Shown in pieces: positions 46,355 to 55,502 of a DNA stretch of 64,000 nt. The stretch is taken from contig QAMH01000006.1 of assembly GCA_003149935.1 (NCBI GenBank), positions 358,003 through 422,002 on the forward strand. The letters are read 5' to 3'. The translations under genes were made by a program, and so were the position numbers. This DNA is from Coriobacteriia bacterium. Lineage in GTDB: Bacteria > Actinomycetota > Coriobacteriia > Coriobacteriales > QAMH01. The notes below the pieces were generated by a model that saw only the letters and a program-made list of their open reading frames with translations, was not told the origin of the DNA and searched no databases. Position 1 is the stretch's first letter. The number at the start of each line of letters is the position of its first letter.

Positions 46355-48007
46355 TTAGTCCCGACGGTCCTCCCCTTCGCCTGCATCCGTGGTGTACCCA
46401 TACGAGAAGCTCGTCGTCGTGATGACATCGCCATCTTGATCGGAGCGTTTCTCGGCCGAGTAGCGACCACTTGCGTGCTCGGACTCCTCCGCCGGCTCCT
46501 CGGGTTGCTCGGCAATCTCCTCGCCTACCTCGGCTTCGGTTTCCTCGTCAGACCCTGCAGCCTCAGCAGGCACGATCTCTTCGACGACTTCTTCGTCGAT
46601 TTCCTCAACGGCTTCCACGGGAGCATCCTGCACGGCGTCTACCTGTGACTCGGTGCCAGCAGGCGTGGTGGGCTGTTTCTCATCGTCAGCCCCTGTCGCT
46701 TTCTCGGCAGGCGTTTCGGCAGCCTCGGCCTCCTCCGCCTCGACAGCGAGCCTATCAGGCGCAAACTCCTCATCGAGGGCGGCCTTGGCGTCTTTCTCGG
46801 CCTGCTTGAGCTCTTCATGCGCCTGATCGGCCTTGCGCTTGGTCGTCTTGGCGATGTCATGCTCACCCCGTGCGGCCTCGCGCTGGGCTTCCTTCTCCTC
46901 CTGCTTGATCTTGGCAGCGGCTTCTCGCTCTTCCTGTTTGAGCTTTGCGCGCTCCTCCTTCTCGACCTTGAGCTTGGCAGCCGTCTCCTTGCGCGCTTCG
47001 ATCATCATCTGCTTGGTGAACGGCGATTGCACGACCTCGTAGGGGTACTTGTTCTCGAGGCGGGCGTAGGCGGGCTCCTTCGCCTTCCACTTGGTGTAGA
47101 TGGGGGCCGAGATGGCCAGCGTCGAGTACACGCCGACGACCATGCCGCAGAACATCGCGAAGGCGAAGTCAACGAGCGTGTCAGTGCCGATGATCAACAT
47201 AAACAGAACGGGGATGACCGAGGTGATCGACGTGTTGATGGTACGCACGATAACTTCGTTGAGAGAGCGGTTGGCGCAGGTAAGAAGGCTGCACTTCATC
47301 TGCGGCGAAGCGTTCTTGCTGATGCGGTGGAACACGACGACGGTATCGTAAAGCGAGTAGCCGATGATGGCCAGCAGAGCCGCGATAACGTCGGAGGTGA
47401 TTTCCATGTGGAAGAACAAACCGGCCCAGGCATAGATGCCGAGCACGACGATCATATCGTGGAACAGACAGATAAGCGCGACGACACCCATGCGCGGCTC
47501 GCGATAGCGAATGGCAATGACGGCCAAAATGCCGAGACATGAGAGGAAGAACGCCAGGATGGAGCTCCATATGACCGAAGCACCCCAGCTCGCGCCAATG
47601 GTCTCGATCTCGACCGATCCCTCGTCAATACCAAGGGTCTGCTCGACGTGGCCCATGATCTCGCTCGCGTTGGTCGATACGGTATCGGTCGTCTTGACAA
47701 TGTAGCCATTGCCACCGGACATGCTTGCGGCCGTCTGGATCGACGAAATCTGCGTTTCATAGCCGAGCTCGCTTGCAGCCGTGGCAAACGCGTCCTTTAT
47801 CTCGTCTTCCGTAACGTCACCGGCGTCATTGATCTGGATGGAGGTGCCACCCGAGAACTCGGTGCCGAGCGTGAGGGGTGCGCCCGTAAGCACCGTGCTG
47901 ACGATGAAACCGACGATTGCCAGTGCGATCAGGACGCCAGAAAGCCTGAAACCGTATTTCCAGAGCCTGACGAAATCGAATTTGGTATGAGGTCTCAACG
48001 AGTACAT
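46355..48007 (-). CDS. secF: Protein translocase subunit SecF with long acidic C-terminal tail
   Basis: Membrane partner of SecD that pulls secreted proteins using the proton gradient. Residues 1-305 are a normal SecF: TM1 near 22-42, LGTEFSGGTSIQI at 47-59, and five later membrane segments with LLAIIGYSLYDTVVVFHRISKN near 211-232. Residues 306-550 form a cytoplasmic extension absent from typical SecF: a charged coiled coil (about 336-412) followed by a strongly acidic, Glu-rich segment (about 413-515). The ATG immediately follows the secD stop, with GGAGG eight bases upstream. Confidence 0.94.
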   Translation of the reverse strand: MYSLRPHTKFDFVRLWKYGFRLSGVLIALAIVGFIVSTVLTGAPLTLGTEFSGGTSIQINDAGDVTEDEIKDAFATAASELGYETQISSIQTAASMSGGNGYIVKTTDTVSTNASEIMGHVEQTLGIDEGSVEIETIGASWGASVIWSSILAFFLSCLGILAVIAIRYREPRMGVVALICLFHDMIVVLGIYAWAGLFFHMEITSDVIAALLAIIGYSLYDTVVVFHRISKNASPQMKCSLLTCANRSLNEVIVRTINTSITSVIPVLFMLIIGTDTLVDFAFAMFCGMVVGVYSTLAISAPIYTKWKAKEPAYARLENKYPYEVVQSPFTKQMMIEARKETAAKLKVEKEERAKLKQEEREAAAKIKQEEKEAQREAARGEHDIAKTTKRKADQAHEELKQAEKDAKAALDEEFAPDRLAVEAEEAEAAETPAEKATGADDEKQPTTPAGTESQVDAVQDAPVEAVEEIDEEVVEEIVPAEAAGSDEETEAEVGEEIAEQPEEPAEESEHASGRYSAEKRSDQDGDVITTTSFSYGYTTDAGEGEDRRD

Positions 48008-49837
48008 TTACATCGCCTCCTTCACGACGTATTCGCCCTCGTTGACGTCATCGACAATCCCCCAGAACGCAGGATGGCGATCGATGACGCGCGGGCCGAG
48101 AACACGCATGATGGGGCCGCTGAACAGTGCCATGACGACAAGGTCGCAGATGATGCCGAGGGCCAGCGTAAGGCCGAAGCCGCGAACGTCACCCATGGCG
48201 AAGAAGTAGAGGATGAGTGCCGAGACGAGCGTTACCACATCGGCGTCAAGCGAGGTGAAGATGCCTTCCTTGACGCCCGCGGTTGCCGCCGTCTTGACCG
48301 ATTTGCCCTCGCGTATCTGCTCGTGGAAACATTCCATGATGAGAATCGAGGAGTCGGCGGACATGCCTATGTTGACGATGATGCCCGCGATGCCAGGCAA
48401 GGTGAGCGAGAACCATCCCACCTGGGAGAGCAGGGCAAGCAAGCCGAGGTACACGACGGACATGAGGAAAATCGACGCTGCAGGCAACAAGCCAAGCCCC
48501 TTGTAGAAGATGAGGAGCCACACCACGACAAGCGCGATGCCGATAAGGGCCGCGAGTATGCCCGACCACAGCGCCTGCTGACCGAGCGTGGGGCCGACCG
48601 TCGAGGCTTGCTCGATGGAGAGCGAGACGGGTAACGAGCCGGAGTCGATGATGGTCTTGAGGGCGTTTGCCTCTTCGACGGTATAATTGCCGGTAATCTG
48701 CACCTGGCCATTGGTGATGGCAGACTGGACCGCCGGGGCCGACTCGACGACGCCGTCGAGCAGAATCGCGATCTTGCCGTTAGTGCTCACGAGCTGGCGG
48801 GTCACCGAGGCAAACTCGGAGGTACCCGTCGCGTCAAGCTGGAGGTTGACGGCGTACTCGGCCGAAGCCTGCGGACGATCGACCGTGACGTTCTCGACGT
48901 TCTCGCCCGTCATGAACGGCGTGTAGGACACGCCCTCTTTCTTGAGGTTCATGCCCGTGAGACCCTGGTTGATGTAGTTGCGTACCGTCTCGTCGGTAAT
49001 GGTGGAGACATCCACGAACTCCAGAACACCCTGGCTACTCAACGTGTCGAGGATGGCCTGTGAATTCTCGGCCGCACCCGGAACCTGCACGAGGAAGGCA
49101 TCGCTGCCCTGCTGCTGAATGGTCGCGGCGGCGGCACCGGATGCGTTGACGCGGTTGGAGATGACGAGCTGCGTCTGTTCCATCTGCTCGGCGGTGATGG
49201 GCGAGCCATCGGTGGTCGATGCCTTGAGGTTGACGGAGACGCCACCTTGGATGTCCAGACCCATCGTGATCTTGTCTTGCGGCGGGTACAGTGCGATTGC
49301 CGAGGCGATGGCAAGGATGATTATGAGAACGAGGCAGGCGAGGCTCTTGCTATTGCGCTTGGATTTGGAGGCGCCGGCCTTCTTCTGCTTCGCAAGGGCC
49401 TGGCGACGTTCGAGATCGGCGTATTCGCGCTGACGACGCTTGCGCTCCACGCTCGAGATGCCGTTCTTCTTCTGGGCTTCGCGCTCGTCTATCTTTGCCT
49501 TGGAGCGTGCGGCTGCGGCGCCTCGACGCTCCGAGCGCTTGCGCTGCTTCTCCATCTCGCGCTTGCCGCGCTCCTTGAGCTTTTCGGCCTCCTTGCGCTT
49601 CTTCTCCTGATAGACGGGGTCGTTTTCCTGAGCTGCGCGTTTTGCGCGCTCGTCAGCGGCGCGCTTACGTGCGGCCTCGGCTGCCTTGCGGTAACGCTCG
49701 GCGTCCTTCTCCTGCCTTGCCCGGTCCTTGGCTCGCTGCTTGGCGGCCCTCTCGCGCTCCTTCGCGCGCTTCTTCTTCTCGCTGTCCGACTCGGGCTTCT
49801 TGCCCGAGCCGCTTCCAGACGACTTGCGTTGCGCCAT
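48008..49837 (-). CDS. secD: Protein translocase subunit SecD with long basic N-terminal tail
   Basis: Membrane subunit of the SecDF translocation motor. Residues 1-164 form a Lys/Arg-rich, helix-prone extension; TM1 follows at about 166-184; then GLDIQGGVSV at 193-202, the large P1 domain, and the C-terminal five-helix region (MSADSSILIMECFHEQIREGK near 487). Typical SecD begins almost at TM1. The extension is cytoplasmic by the expected topology and oppositely charged to the SecF tail. The next gene, secF, starts with no gap. Confidence 0.94.
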   Translation of the reverse strand: MAQRKSSGSGSGKKPESDSEKKKRAKERERAAKQRAKDRARQEKDAERYRKAAEAARKRAADERAKRAAQENDPVYQEKKRKEAEKLKERGKREMEKQRKRSERRGAAAARSKAKIDEREAQKKNGISSVERKRRQREYADLERRQALAKQKKAGASKSKRNSKSLACLVLIIILAIASAIALYPPQDKITMGLDIQGGVSVNLKASTTDGSPITAEQMEQTQLVISNRVNASGAAAATIQQQGSDAFLVQVPGAAENSQAILDTLSSQGVLEFVDVSTITDETVRNYINQGLTGMNLKKEGVSYTPFMTGENVENVTVDRPQASAEYAVNLQLDATGTSEFASVTRQLVSTNGKIAILLDGVVESAPAVQSAITNGQVQITGNYTVEEANALKTIIDSGSLPVSLSIEQASTVGPTLGQQALWSGILAALIGIALVVVWLLIFYKGLGLLPAASIFLMSVVYLGLLALLSQVGWFSLTLPGIAGIIVNIGMSADSSILIMECFHEQIREGKSVKTAATAGVKEGIFTSLDADVVTLVSALILYFFAMGDVRGFGLTLALGIICDLVVMALFSGPIMRVLGPRVIDRHPAFWGIVDDVNEGEYVVKEAM

Positions 49838-49936
49838 TAAAGACTCCTGTACGTTCGATGCAAGTTTCCTCGATGTGTATGGTGTGCGCAGGCTCGTAAT
49901 ATGTGCACGCGGGCCATACGCGCATGACCCAACATT

Positions 49937-50554
49937 CTACAACAGAGACTGCTGCTCGGCGAGTATGTTGCCCAGAAAGCTCCGGCGGTGGATGCTACTT
50001 GCCCCGTGCTCCTTGAGCGCGGCAATGTGCGCGGCAGAGCCATAGCCCTTGTTGCCCTCGAAGCCATATGCCGGATAATCCTGGGCATACGCGCACATGA
50101 GTTTGTCGCGGGCGACCTTCGCGGCGATGCTCGCCGCTGCGATGCAGGCAATTTTGCCGTCGCCCTTGACGACGCAAAGCTCTCCCTCGTGGATGTGCAC
50201 GGGATTGCCGTCGATAAGCACGGTGGCGATATCGTCATCGTTGCCACGGACGGCAAGATCGCTTTTGCACGCCGTAAGCGCGCGAACCATCGCGACGCGT
50301 AGGGATGCGGCCATGCCGCAGGCATCGATCTCCTCGGGCTCGACATGTGCGATGCCCACGCCAAGGGCCAGCTCGTCAATCTGCGTGGCAAGCTCCTCGC
50401 GTCGCTTGGGCGAGAGCTTCTTCGAGTCATCGAGCCCCACGATCTGCGGCTCGTCGGGCAGGGCCACGCAGGCGACGACGAGGGGGCCGGCCAACGCTCC
50501 CCTACCCACCTCGTCAATGCCGACGACGATGCCCTCGGGTGCAAGCTCGCGCAT
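49937..50554 (-). CDS. rnhB: Ribonuclease HII
   Basis: Removes ribonucleotides misincorporated in DNA. The 205-residue protein starts with GIDEVGRGALAGPL (Asp14, Glu15), then DDSKKLSPKRRE near 42 and the KGDGKIACIAAASIAAKVARD region near 133, all family hallmarks. It follows rplS; the terminator-like hairpin at 50563-50594 lies just before the start codon, and no Shine-Dalgarno is visible at the ATG, so expression may be low or coupled in an unusual way. Confidence 0.93.
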   Translation of the reverse strand: MRELAPEGIVVGIDEVGRGALAGPLVVACVALPDEPQIVGLDDSKKLSPKRREELATQIDELALGVGIAHVEPEEIDACGMAASLRVAMVRALTACKSDLAVRGNDDDIATVLIDGNPVHIHEGELCVVKGDGKIACIAAASIAAKVARDKLMCAYAQDYPAYGFEGNKGYGSAAHIAALKEHGASSIHRRSFLGNILAEQQSLL

Positions 50555-50562
50555 ATAAGAAT

Positions 50563-50594
50563 AGAGCTCCGCGGTATGTACCCTGCGGAGCTCT
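50563..50594 (-). terminator. Hairpin between rplS and rnhB
   Basis: AGAGCTCCGC pairs perfectly with GCGGAGCTCT around a 12-base loop, 26 bases after the rplS stop. The U-tract is weak (TATTCTT). It could be a partial terminator that attenuates rnhB. Confidence 0.55.
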
Positions 50595-50619
50595 TCGCGT
50601 TCTTGTTTGGTGAGGCCGA

Positions 50620-50961
50620 TTAGAAGCCCTTTTCGCGCAGACGGGCGGCCTTGCCGACCTTGTCGCGCAGATAGTAGAGCTTGGCACGACGTACGGCACC
50701 ATGACGAACGACCTCGATCTTCTCGATCTTGGGAGAATGTACGGGGAAGGTACGCTCGACGCCGACGCCGAAGGACACCTTGCGGACCGTGAAGGTCTCG
50801 CGGTTGGAGGAGCCGTGACGACGGATGACGTCGCCCTCGAACACCTGGATGCGCTCGCGGTTACCCTCTTTGATGCGGTAGTGAACCTTTACATGGGAGC
50901 CCGGGAAGAACTCGGGAATCTCCTTGATCTGCTGCTGCTCGATTGCGCGGATGTAGTCCAT
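50620..50961 (-). CDS. rplS: 50S ribosomal protein L19
   Basis: Structural protein of the large subunit at the 30S interface. The 113-residue product has PGSHVKVHYRIKEGNRERIQ near 20-39, FEGDVIRRHG, RKVSFGVGVERTFPVHSP near 60-77 and AKLYYLRDKVGKAARLREK at the end. AAGGA is seven bases before the ATG. A TTGCCT-17-TATTCT promoter lies 78 bases upstream of the start. rnhB follows. Confidence 0.96.
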   Translation of the reverse strand: MDYIRAIEQQQIKEIPEFFPGSHVKVHYRIKEGNRERIQVFEGDVIRRHGSSNRETFTVRKVSFGVGVERTFPVHSPKIEKIEVVRHGAVRRAKLYYLRDKVGKAARLREKGF

Positions 50962-51038
50962 TGTCTGATCCTTTTTCTCATCGTGCCATTCGTTTCACGT
51001 GCAGGCCTATCCTCACGGAGGAAACGACGCGAAGAGAC

Positions 51039-51067
51039 AGAATACAGCAATGCGAAGTACGAGGCAA
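51039..51067 (-). promoter_or_regulatory. Predicted rplS promoter
   Basis: On the minus strand TTGCCT (51062-51067), a 17-base spacer, then TATTCT (51039-51044). It lies between the structured repeat at 51096 and the rplS start, giving a leader of about 70 bases. Confidence 0.5.
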
Positions 51068-51095
51068 CGATTTTTTGACCTTCACTTGTGCGACA

Positions 51096-51203
51096 TGCGT
51101 GCAGGCAAGCCGTCGAGTCGAGGTCTAAGGGAGCGCGCCGTAAAGACCGCGAAGCGGGCTGTCGGGAAGCGACCATCGAGGCGAGGCGGTTTGCCTGCAC
51201 GCA
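51096..51203 (+). repeat. Dispersed structured repeat, copy 3 (108 bp)
   Basis: Bounded by a 17-bp inverted repeat with one G-T wobble (TGCGTGCAGGCAAGCCG at 51096-51112 with CGGTTTGCCTGCACGCA at 51187-51203). The interior carries the core shared with the copies at 7468 and 11923 (AAAGACCGCGAAGCGGGCTG). It lies between the end of priA and the rplS promoter. Confidence 0.85.
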
Positions 51204-51220
51204 AAGGATGGGACAGCAGG

Positions 51221-53515
51221 CTAGAAGAGGTTGTCGGGGTCGATGTCCACGGCGATACGCACCTCGTCATTGACCTTGCGCGCCTTGAGAACGGGTTCGA
51301 TTATGGCGGAGACATCCGCGCCGATGGACGCCTTGATGAGGGTATGCCAGCGATAGAGGCCTCGCAGGCGCGAGAGCAGGCACGGCGAAGGACCGAGTAC
51401 CTCCCATTCCTGCCCTGCCGAGATCATGGACGAGTTGATGGCAAGCGTCAGCTCGGTGATGACCTGGCGCACCGCCTGCTCGTTCCTGCCCCACGCGAGC
51501 ACGTTCGCAAGGCGCACATAGGGTGGATAGCCGAGCTCCTCGCGCGAGGGTAGCTCCTGTTCGAGAAAAAGCTCCCTGTCGTGCGCGGCCGCGGCAAGAA
51601 TCGCAGGGTGCTCGGGCCAGTAGGTCTGGACGATGACGCGACCGGGCTTGTCGGCGCGACCCGCACGGCCGCTCACCTGCTCGAGCAGCTGGAACGTGCG
51701 CTCGGGTGCGCGAAAGTCGGGAAGCTTGAGCGTGGTGTCGGCATTGATGACGCCAACGAGCGTGACATCGGGAAAGTCGAGACCCTTCGCGATCATCTGG
51801 GTGCCAAGAAGAATGCCGCCTTCGCTCGCGGAAAACTCCCCGAGAAGGCGTTCGTGCGCGCCCTTCGCCTTGGTGGTGTCGGCATCCATGCGGATGATGG
51901 GCATGTCATCGGGAACGACCTGGCGCAGTTCGGCCTCCACGCGCTCGGTACCGGCACCGAACTTGCGCAGGTACGGACTGCCGCATTGGGGGCAGGTTGC
52001 CGGCATGGGTTCGATATGACCGCAGTGGTGGCAGACGAGCGTGGCCGAACGCTCGTGATAGGTGAGCGAAGTCGAGCAATGCGGACATTCGGGAACGAAA
52101 CCGCATTCGCGACAAAGCACGAATGAGGCGAAACCGCGCCGGTTGAGCAGCAGCACGGCCTTCTCCTTGCGCTCGTATACGTCTACCAGCGCATCGACAA
52201 GCACCTGGGAAAACATCGAACGCGAGCCACCCTTGAACTCCCGTGCCATATCGACGACCTGCACGTCGGGTAAGGGCTGACCGCTCGGACGCTCGCCAAG
52301 CACGACACGTTGCCAGGCACGCTCGCAGCGCGCACCGCCCGCGCATGACGCAAGCGTATCGATGCTCGGCGTGGCCGAACCCAGGATGAGCATCGCCCCG
52401 CGCATTTCGGTCAACTTGCGGGCTACGACACGCGCATCGTAGCGCGGCGCGTTGTCCTGCTTGTAGGAGGAATCGTGTTCCTCGTCGATGATGACGAGCC
52501 CGAGATCTGCCACGGGCGCGAACAAGGCGCTGCGCGTACCTACGACGACATGCGCCCTGCCCTGGCGAATGAGGTCCCACTGATCGAAGCGCTCGCCCGC
52601 CGAGAGACGCGAATGCAAAACCGCGACGTCATCCGAAAAACGAGCCCTGAACCTGCCCACCGTCTGGGGCGTGAGGGCTATCTCGGGAACAAGCACGATG
52701 GCGGACTTTCCCGCTTGCAGGGTCTCGTCAATGGCGCGCAGGTACACCTCGGTCTTGCCCGAGCCCGTGATGCCATCGAGCACGACGACGTTGGAAGCCG
52801 TTTCACCGGCGGCAGTCGCGTGAATCGCGGCAAGGGCATGCTCCTGGCCTTGCGTGAGCTGGTCGGCGGCACAGCATGCGCCATGTACGGCCGGCATGGC
52901 GCCGCGCATGTGCCTGCGGTTCTCGATGCGCACGACGCCCCGCTTCTCGAGGGATTTGAGCGTCGCGTTGACGTTGCCGAGGAGCGCGGACAACTCCACG
53001 ACACGCATGCCACCGCACGAAAGCGCCTCGAGGACGCGTTGCTGCTTTGCGGCGTTTTTGGCGGGCACGAAATCCGATGCCTCCTCGGTGAGGACAGCCC
53101 AACGGTCATCGACCGGACCGACGCCGGGGAAAACGAGCTGCCACTCCCCCTCGACGCGCTTTACCTTGGGGGAACCACCAGGCGGCGTGAAGAGGTGGAG
53201 CGCCTCGGGCAAGGTGCAGAGATACTCGTGCGCTATCCAGGTGGCAAGCGAAGCCGATACCGTATCGAAATATGGCTCGGAGAGCACGCCGAGCAGGGGC
53301 CTGAGCTTAGAGATGTCACCGACGAGCGCCGCACATCGCTCCTCGTCCATCTCGACGAGCTCAATGATGTAGCCGACAACGGGACGATTCCCGAAATCGA
53401 CGCTGACCGCGCAACCCACCTGCGCGCTCGGCACGAGCTGCGACGGAACAAGATAATTGAAGGGCCTGTCAAGTGCCCGAGTCGCGATATCGACTATGAC
53501 CGATGCGACGAGCAT
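51221..53515 (-). CDS. priA: Primosomal replication-restart helicase PriA
   Basis: Reloads the replisome at stalled forks. The 764-residue protein has the N-terminal DNA-binding domain (VDIATRALDRPFNYLVP), Walker A GITGSGKTE near 249, DEEHDSSYKQ near 349, and the zinc-binding module with CRECGFVPECPHC and CHHCG near 480-515, ending in helicase motifs ASGRAGR-like QVSGRAGRADKPG near 640. Its start lies seven bases beyond the metK stop. No clear Shine-Dalgarno is seen, which fits coupling to metK. Confidence 0.95.
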   Translation of the reverse strand: MLVASVIVDIATRALDRPFNYLVPSQLVPSAQVGCAVSVDFGNRPVVGYIIELVEMDEERCAALVGDISKLRPLLGVLSEPYFDTVSASLATWIAHEYLCTLPEALHLFTPPGGSPKVKRVEGEWQLVFPGVGPVDDRWAVLTEEASDFVPAKNAAKQQRVLEALSCGGMRVVELSALLGNVNATLKSLEKRGVVRIENRRHMRGAMPAVHGACCAADQLTQGQEHALAAIHATAAGETASNVVVLDGITGSGKTEVYLRAIDETLQAGKSAIVLVPEIALTPQTVGRFRARFSDDVAVLHSRLSAGERFDQWDLIRQGRAHVVVGTRSALFAPVADLGLVIIDEEHDSSYKQDNAPRYDARVVARKLTEMRGAMLILGSATPSIDTLASCAGGARCERAWQRVVLGERPSGQPLPDVQVVDMAREFKGGSRSMFSQVLVDALVDVYERKEKAVLLLNRRGFASFVLCRECGFVPECPHCSTSLTYHERSATLVCHHCGHIEPMPATCPQCGSPYLRKFGAGTERVEAELRQVVPDDMPIIRMDADTTKAKGAHERLLGEFSASEGGILLGTQMIAKGLDFPDVTLVGVINADTTLKLPDFRAPERTFQLLEQVSGRAGRADKPGRVIVQTYWPEHPAILAAAAHDRELFLEQELPSREELGYPPYVRLANVLAWGRNEQAVRQVITELTLAINSSMISAGQEWEVLGPSPCLLSRLRGLYRWHTLIKASIGADVSAIIEPVLKARKVNDEVRIAVDIDPDNLF

Positions 53516-53522
53516 GCAGTCG

Positions 53523-54767
53523 TCAGCTCAGGCCGCAGGCAGCTTTGAGCTCGTCGACGCGATTGGTCTGCTCCCAGGGGAACTCCGCACGGCCGAAGTG
53601 ACCATACGCAGCTGTCTGACGATAGATGGGGCGCTGCAGGTCGAGATCGCGCAGGATGGCACCGGGGCGCAGGTCGAAGACCTCCTCGACGGCCTTCTCG
53701 ATGACATCCGCATCGACATGCTCGGTGCCGAAGGTCTCGACCATGAGGCTCAAGGGACGGGCCACGCCGATGGCATATGCCACCTGCACCTCGCACTTGT
53801 CGGCAAGACCGGCGGCCACGACGTTCTTCGCAACCCAACGTGCCGCATAGGCGCCGCTGCGATCGACCTTCGTGGGATCCTTGCCCGAAAACGCGCCGCC
53901 GCCATGACGACCCATGCCGCCATAGGTGTCGACGATGATCTTGCGGCCCGTGAGGCCGGCATCGCCCATCGGGCCGCCGATGACGAAGCGACCAGTGGGA
54001 TTCACGTATATCTGGGCATCCTCGTAGGTGATGCCCTCTTTCGCAAAGACCGGCTTGATGACGTACTCGATCATGTCGGCGCGAATCTGGTCCTGCGTGA
54101 CGTCGTCGGAATGCTGCGTCGAGATGAGGATCTTCTCGACGGCAACGGGCTTGTCATCGACGTAGCGCACCGACACCTGCGTCTTGCCGTCTGGGCGCAG
54201 GTACTCGAGCGTACCGTCCTTGCGCACCTTGGTAAGCTGCTCGGACAGACGATGAGCGAGGTAGATGGGCATGGGCATGAGCTGCGAAGTCTCGTTGCAA
54301 GCAAAACCGAACATCATGCCCTGATCACCGGCACCGAAAACGTCGAGCTCGTCGGCGCCGTCTTCCTTGAACTCGGAGCTCGCGTCGACGCCCTGGGCGA
54401 TATCGGGACTCTGCTCGTGAATGGCGTTGATGACGCCACAGGTATTGCCGTCAAAGCCGAACTTGGCGCGAGTGTAGCCGATCTCGCGGATCGTATCGCG
54501 CACGATGCGGTCGACGTCGATGTAGGCCTGCGTGCGAATCTCGCCCGTGACCATGACCAGACCCGTGCTCGTGACCGTTTCGCATGCGACGCGCGCGTTC
54601 TTGGGATCGGCGGGCATGCCGTTGGGGGCAGTGTAGTTTGCCTCGGCAAGCTGAATCTCCTTGGCAAGCACCGCGTCGAGAATGGCGTCCGAGATTTGAT
54701 CGCAGATTTTGTCAGGATGTCCCTCGGTGACGGATTCCGAGGTGAAGAGATACGAATTCTTGCTCAT
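53523..54767 (-). CDS. metK: S-adenosylmethionine synthetase
   Basis: Makes SAM from methionine and ATP. The 414-residue protein has GHPDKICDQISDAILD near 17, FGAGDQGMMFG near 125, the GGGAFSGKDPTKVDRS loop near 269, and the final YGHFGR. AGGAG precedes the ATG by nine bases. A short hairpin (TGGCCG-TGCG-CGGCCA) is in the leader, but no SAM riboswitch is recognisable. It diverges from ruvCAB. Confidence 0.97.
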   Translation of the reverse strand: MSKNSYLFTSESVTEGHPDKICDQISDAILDAVLAKEIQLAEANYTAPNGMPADPKNARVACETVTSTGLVMVTGEIRTQAYIDVDRIVRDTIREIGYTRAKFGFDGNTCGVINAIHEQSPDIAQGVDASSEFKEDGADELDVFGAGDQGMMFGFACNETSQLMPMPIYLAHRLSEQLTKVRKDGTLEYLRPDGKTQVSVRYVDDKPVAVEKILISTQHSDDVTQDQIRADMIEYVIKPVFAKEGITYEDAQIYVNPTGRFVIGGPMGDAGLTGRKIIVDTYGGMGRHGGGAFSGKDPTKVDRSGAYAARWVAKNVVAAGLADKCEVQVAYAIGVARPLSLMVETFGTEHVDADVIEKAVEEVFDLRPGAILRDLDLQRPIYRQTAAYGHFGRAEFPWEQTNRVDELKAACGLS

Positions 54768-54892
54768 TACCAGCAGCTCCTAGAAGCGTGGCCGCGCACG
54801 GCCAAAAACATATAGGCGATAGGTTATCACAACGCTACTCTCGATGAAGAACAATGCCACCGAGTTGAAACTCGCCATCTGGCAAGACCGGC

Positions 54893-54921
54893 TTGCATGC
54901 GCAGAATCGAACGGGTATCCT
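54893..54921 (+). promoter_or_regulatory. Predicted ruvCAB promoter
   Basis: TTGCAT (54893-54898), a 17-base spacer, then TATCCT (54916-54921). The start site would fall within the LexA-like box that follows, an arrangement suited to repression. Confidence 0.4.
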
Positions 54922-54926
54922 ATTCA

Positions 54927-54940
54927 CGAACATTTGTTTG
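54927..54940 (+). promoter_or_regulatory. LexA-like SOS box upstream of ruvCAB
   Basis: CGAACATTTGTTTG matches the Gram-positive LexA operator pattern CGAAC-N4-GTTYG with one inner base off. It overlaps the expected transcription start of ruvCAB, a classic SOS-controlled set in many bacteria. Confidence 0.6.
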
Positions 54941-54956
54941 TATCGAAGGAATGCGC

Positions 54957-55502
54957 GTGGGCTCACATATCATCATGGGCATCGATCCGGGGCTGGCCAA
55001 TACGGGCTGGGGCATCATCCGCTGCAACGGAGCGCGGGTAAGTCCCGTCGCCTACGGCTGCATCACCACGAGCAAGAACCACAACCTGCCCATGCGCCTC
55101 GCAATCATCCACGACAACCTTCTCGAGATCATCGATCGCTATCTTCCTTCGGAACTCTCGGTCGAGGGCATCTACTTCGGCACCAATGCAAAGTCAGCCA
55201 TCCCCACGGCACAGGCGCGTGGCGCGGCTCTGGTCGCCTGCGCATACAAGGGCCTCGAATACGACGAGTACACCCCCATGCAGATCAAGCAGACGCTCGT
55301 GGGCACGGGTTCGGCAGACAAGAAGCAGATCCAGTACATGGTACGGGCCGTACTCAAGCTCGACCACGAGCCCAAGCCAGACCACGCGGCAGACGCCCTG
55401 GCAGCAGCCATCACGCACGCGCGCCTGCGCAAGGCGAGGTCCATCGAGAGACAGGTCCAACAGCAGCTAGAAGATCGCATACGGCAAGGAGAAGTAGCGT
55501 GA
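54957..55502 (+). CDS. ruvC: Crossover junction endonuclease RuvC
   Basis: Cuts Holliday junctions with RuvAB. The 181-residue protein has MGIDPGLANTGWGII (catalytic Asp), SVEGIYFGTNAKSAI (catalytic Glu) and the C-terminal PDHAADALAAAITHA (two catalytic Asp). I chose the GTG at 54957, six bases after AAGGA; the ATG at 54951 abuts that site, and the frame start at 54897 lies upstream of the predicted transcription start. It overlaps ruvA by four bases (GTGA). Confidence 0.94.
   Translation: MGSHIIMGIDPGLANTGWGIIRCNGARVSPVAYGCITTSKNHNLPMRLAIIHDNLLEIIDRYLPSELSVEGIYFGTNAKSAIPTAQARGAALVACAYKGLEYDEYTPMQIKQTLVGTGSADKKQIQYMVRAVLKLDHEPKPDHAADALAAAITHARLRKARSIERQVQQQLEDRIRQGEVA

Noticed and set aside
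54768..54892. A SAM riboswitch in the metK leader
   Set aside because: Only a 6-bp hairpin is present; no SAM-I to SAM-IV type core could be recognised.
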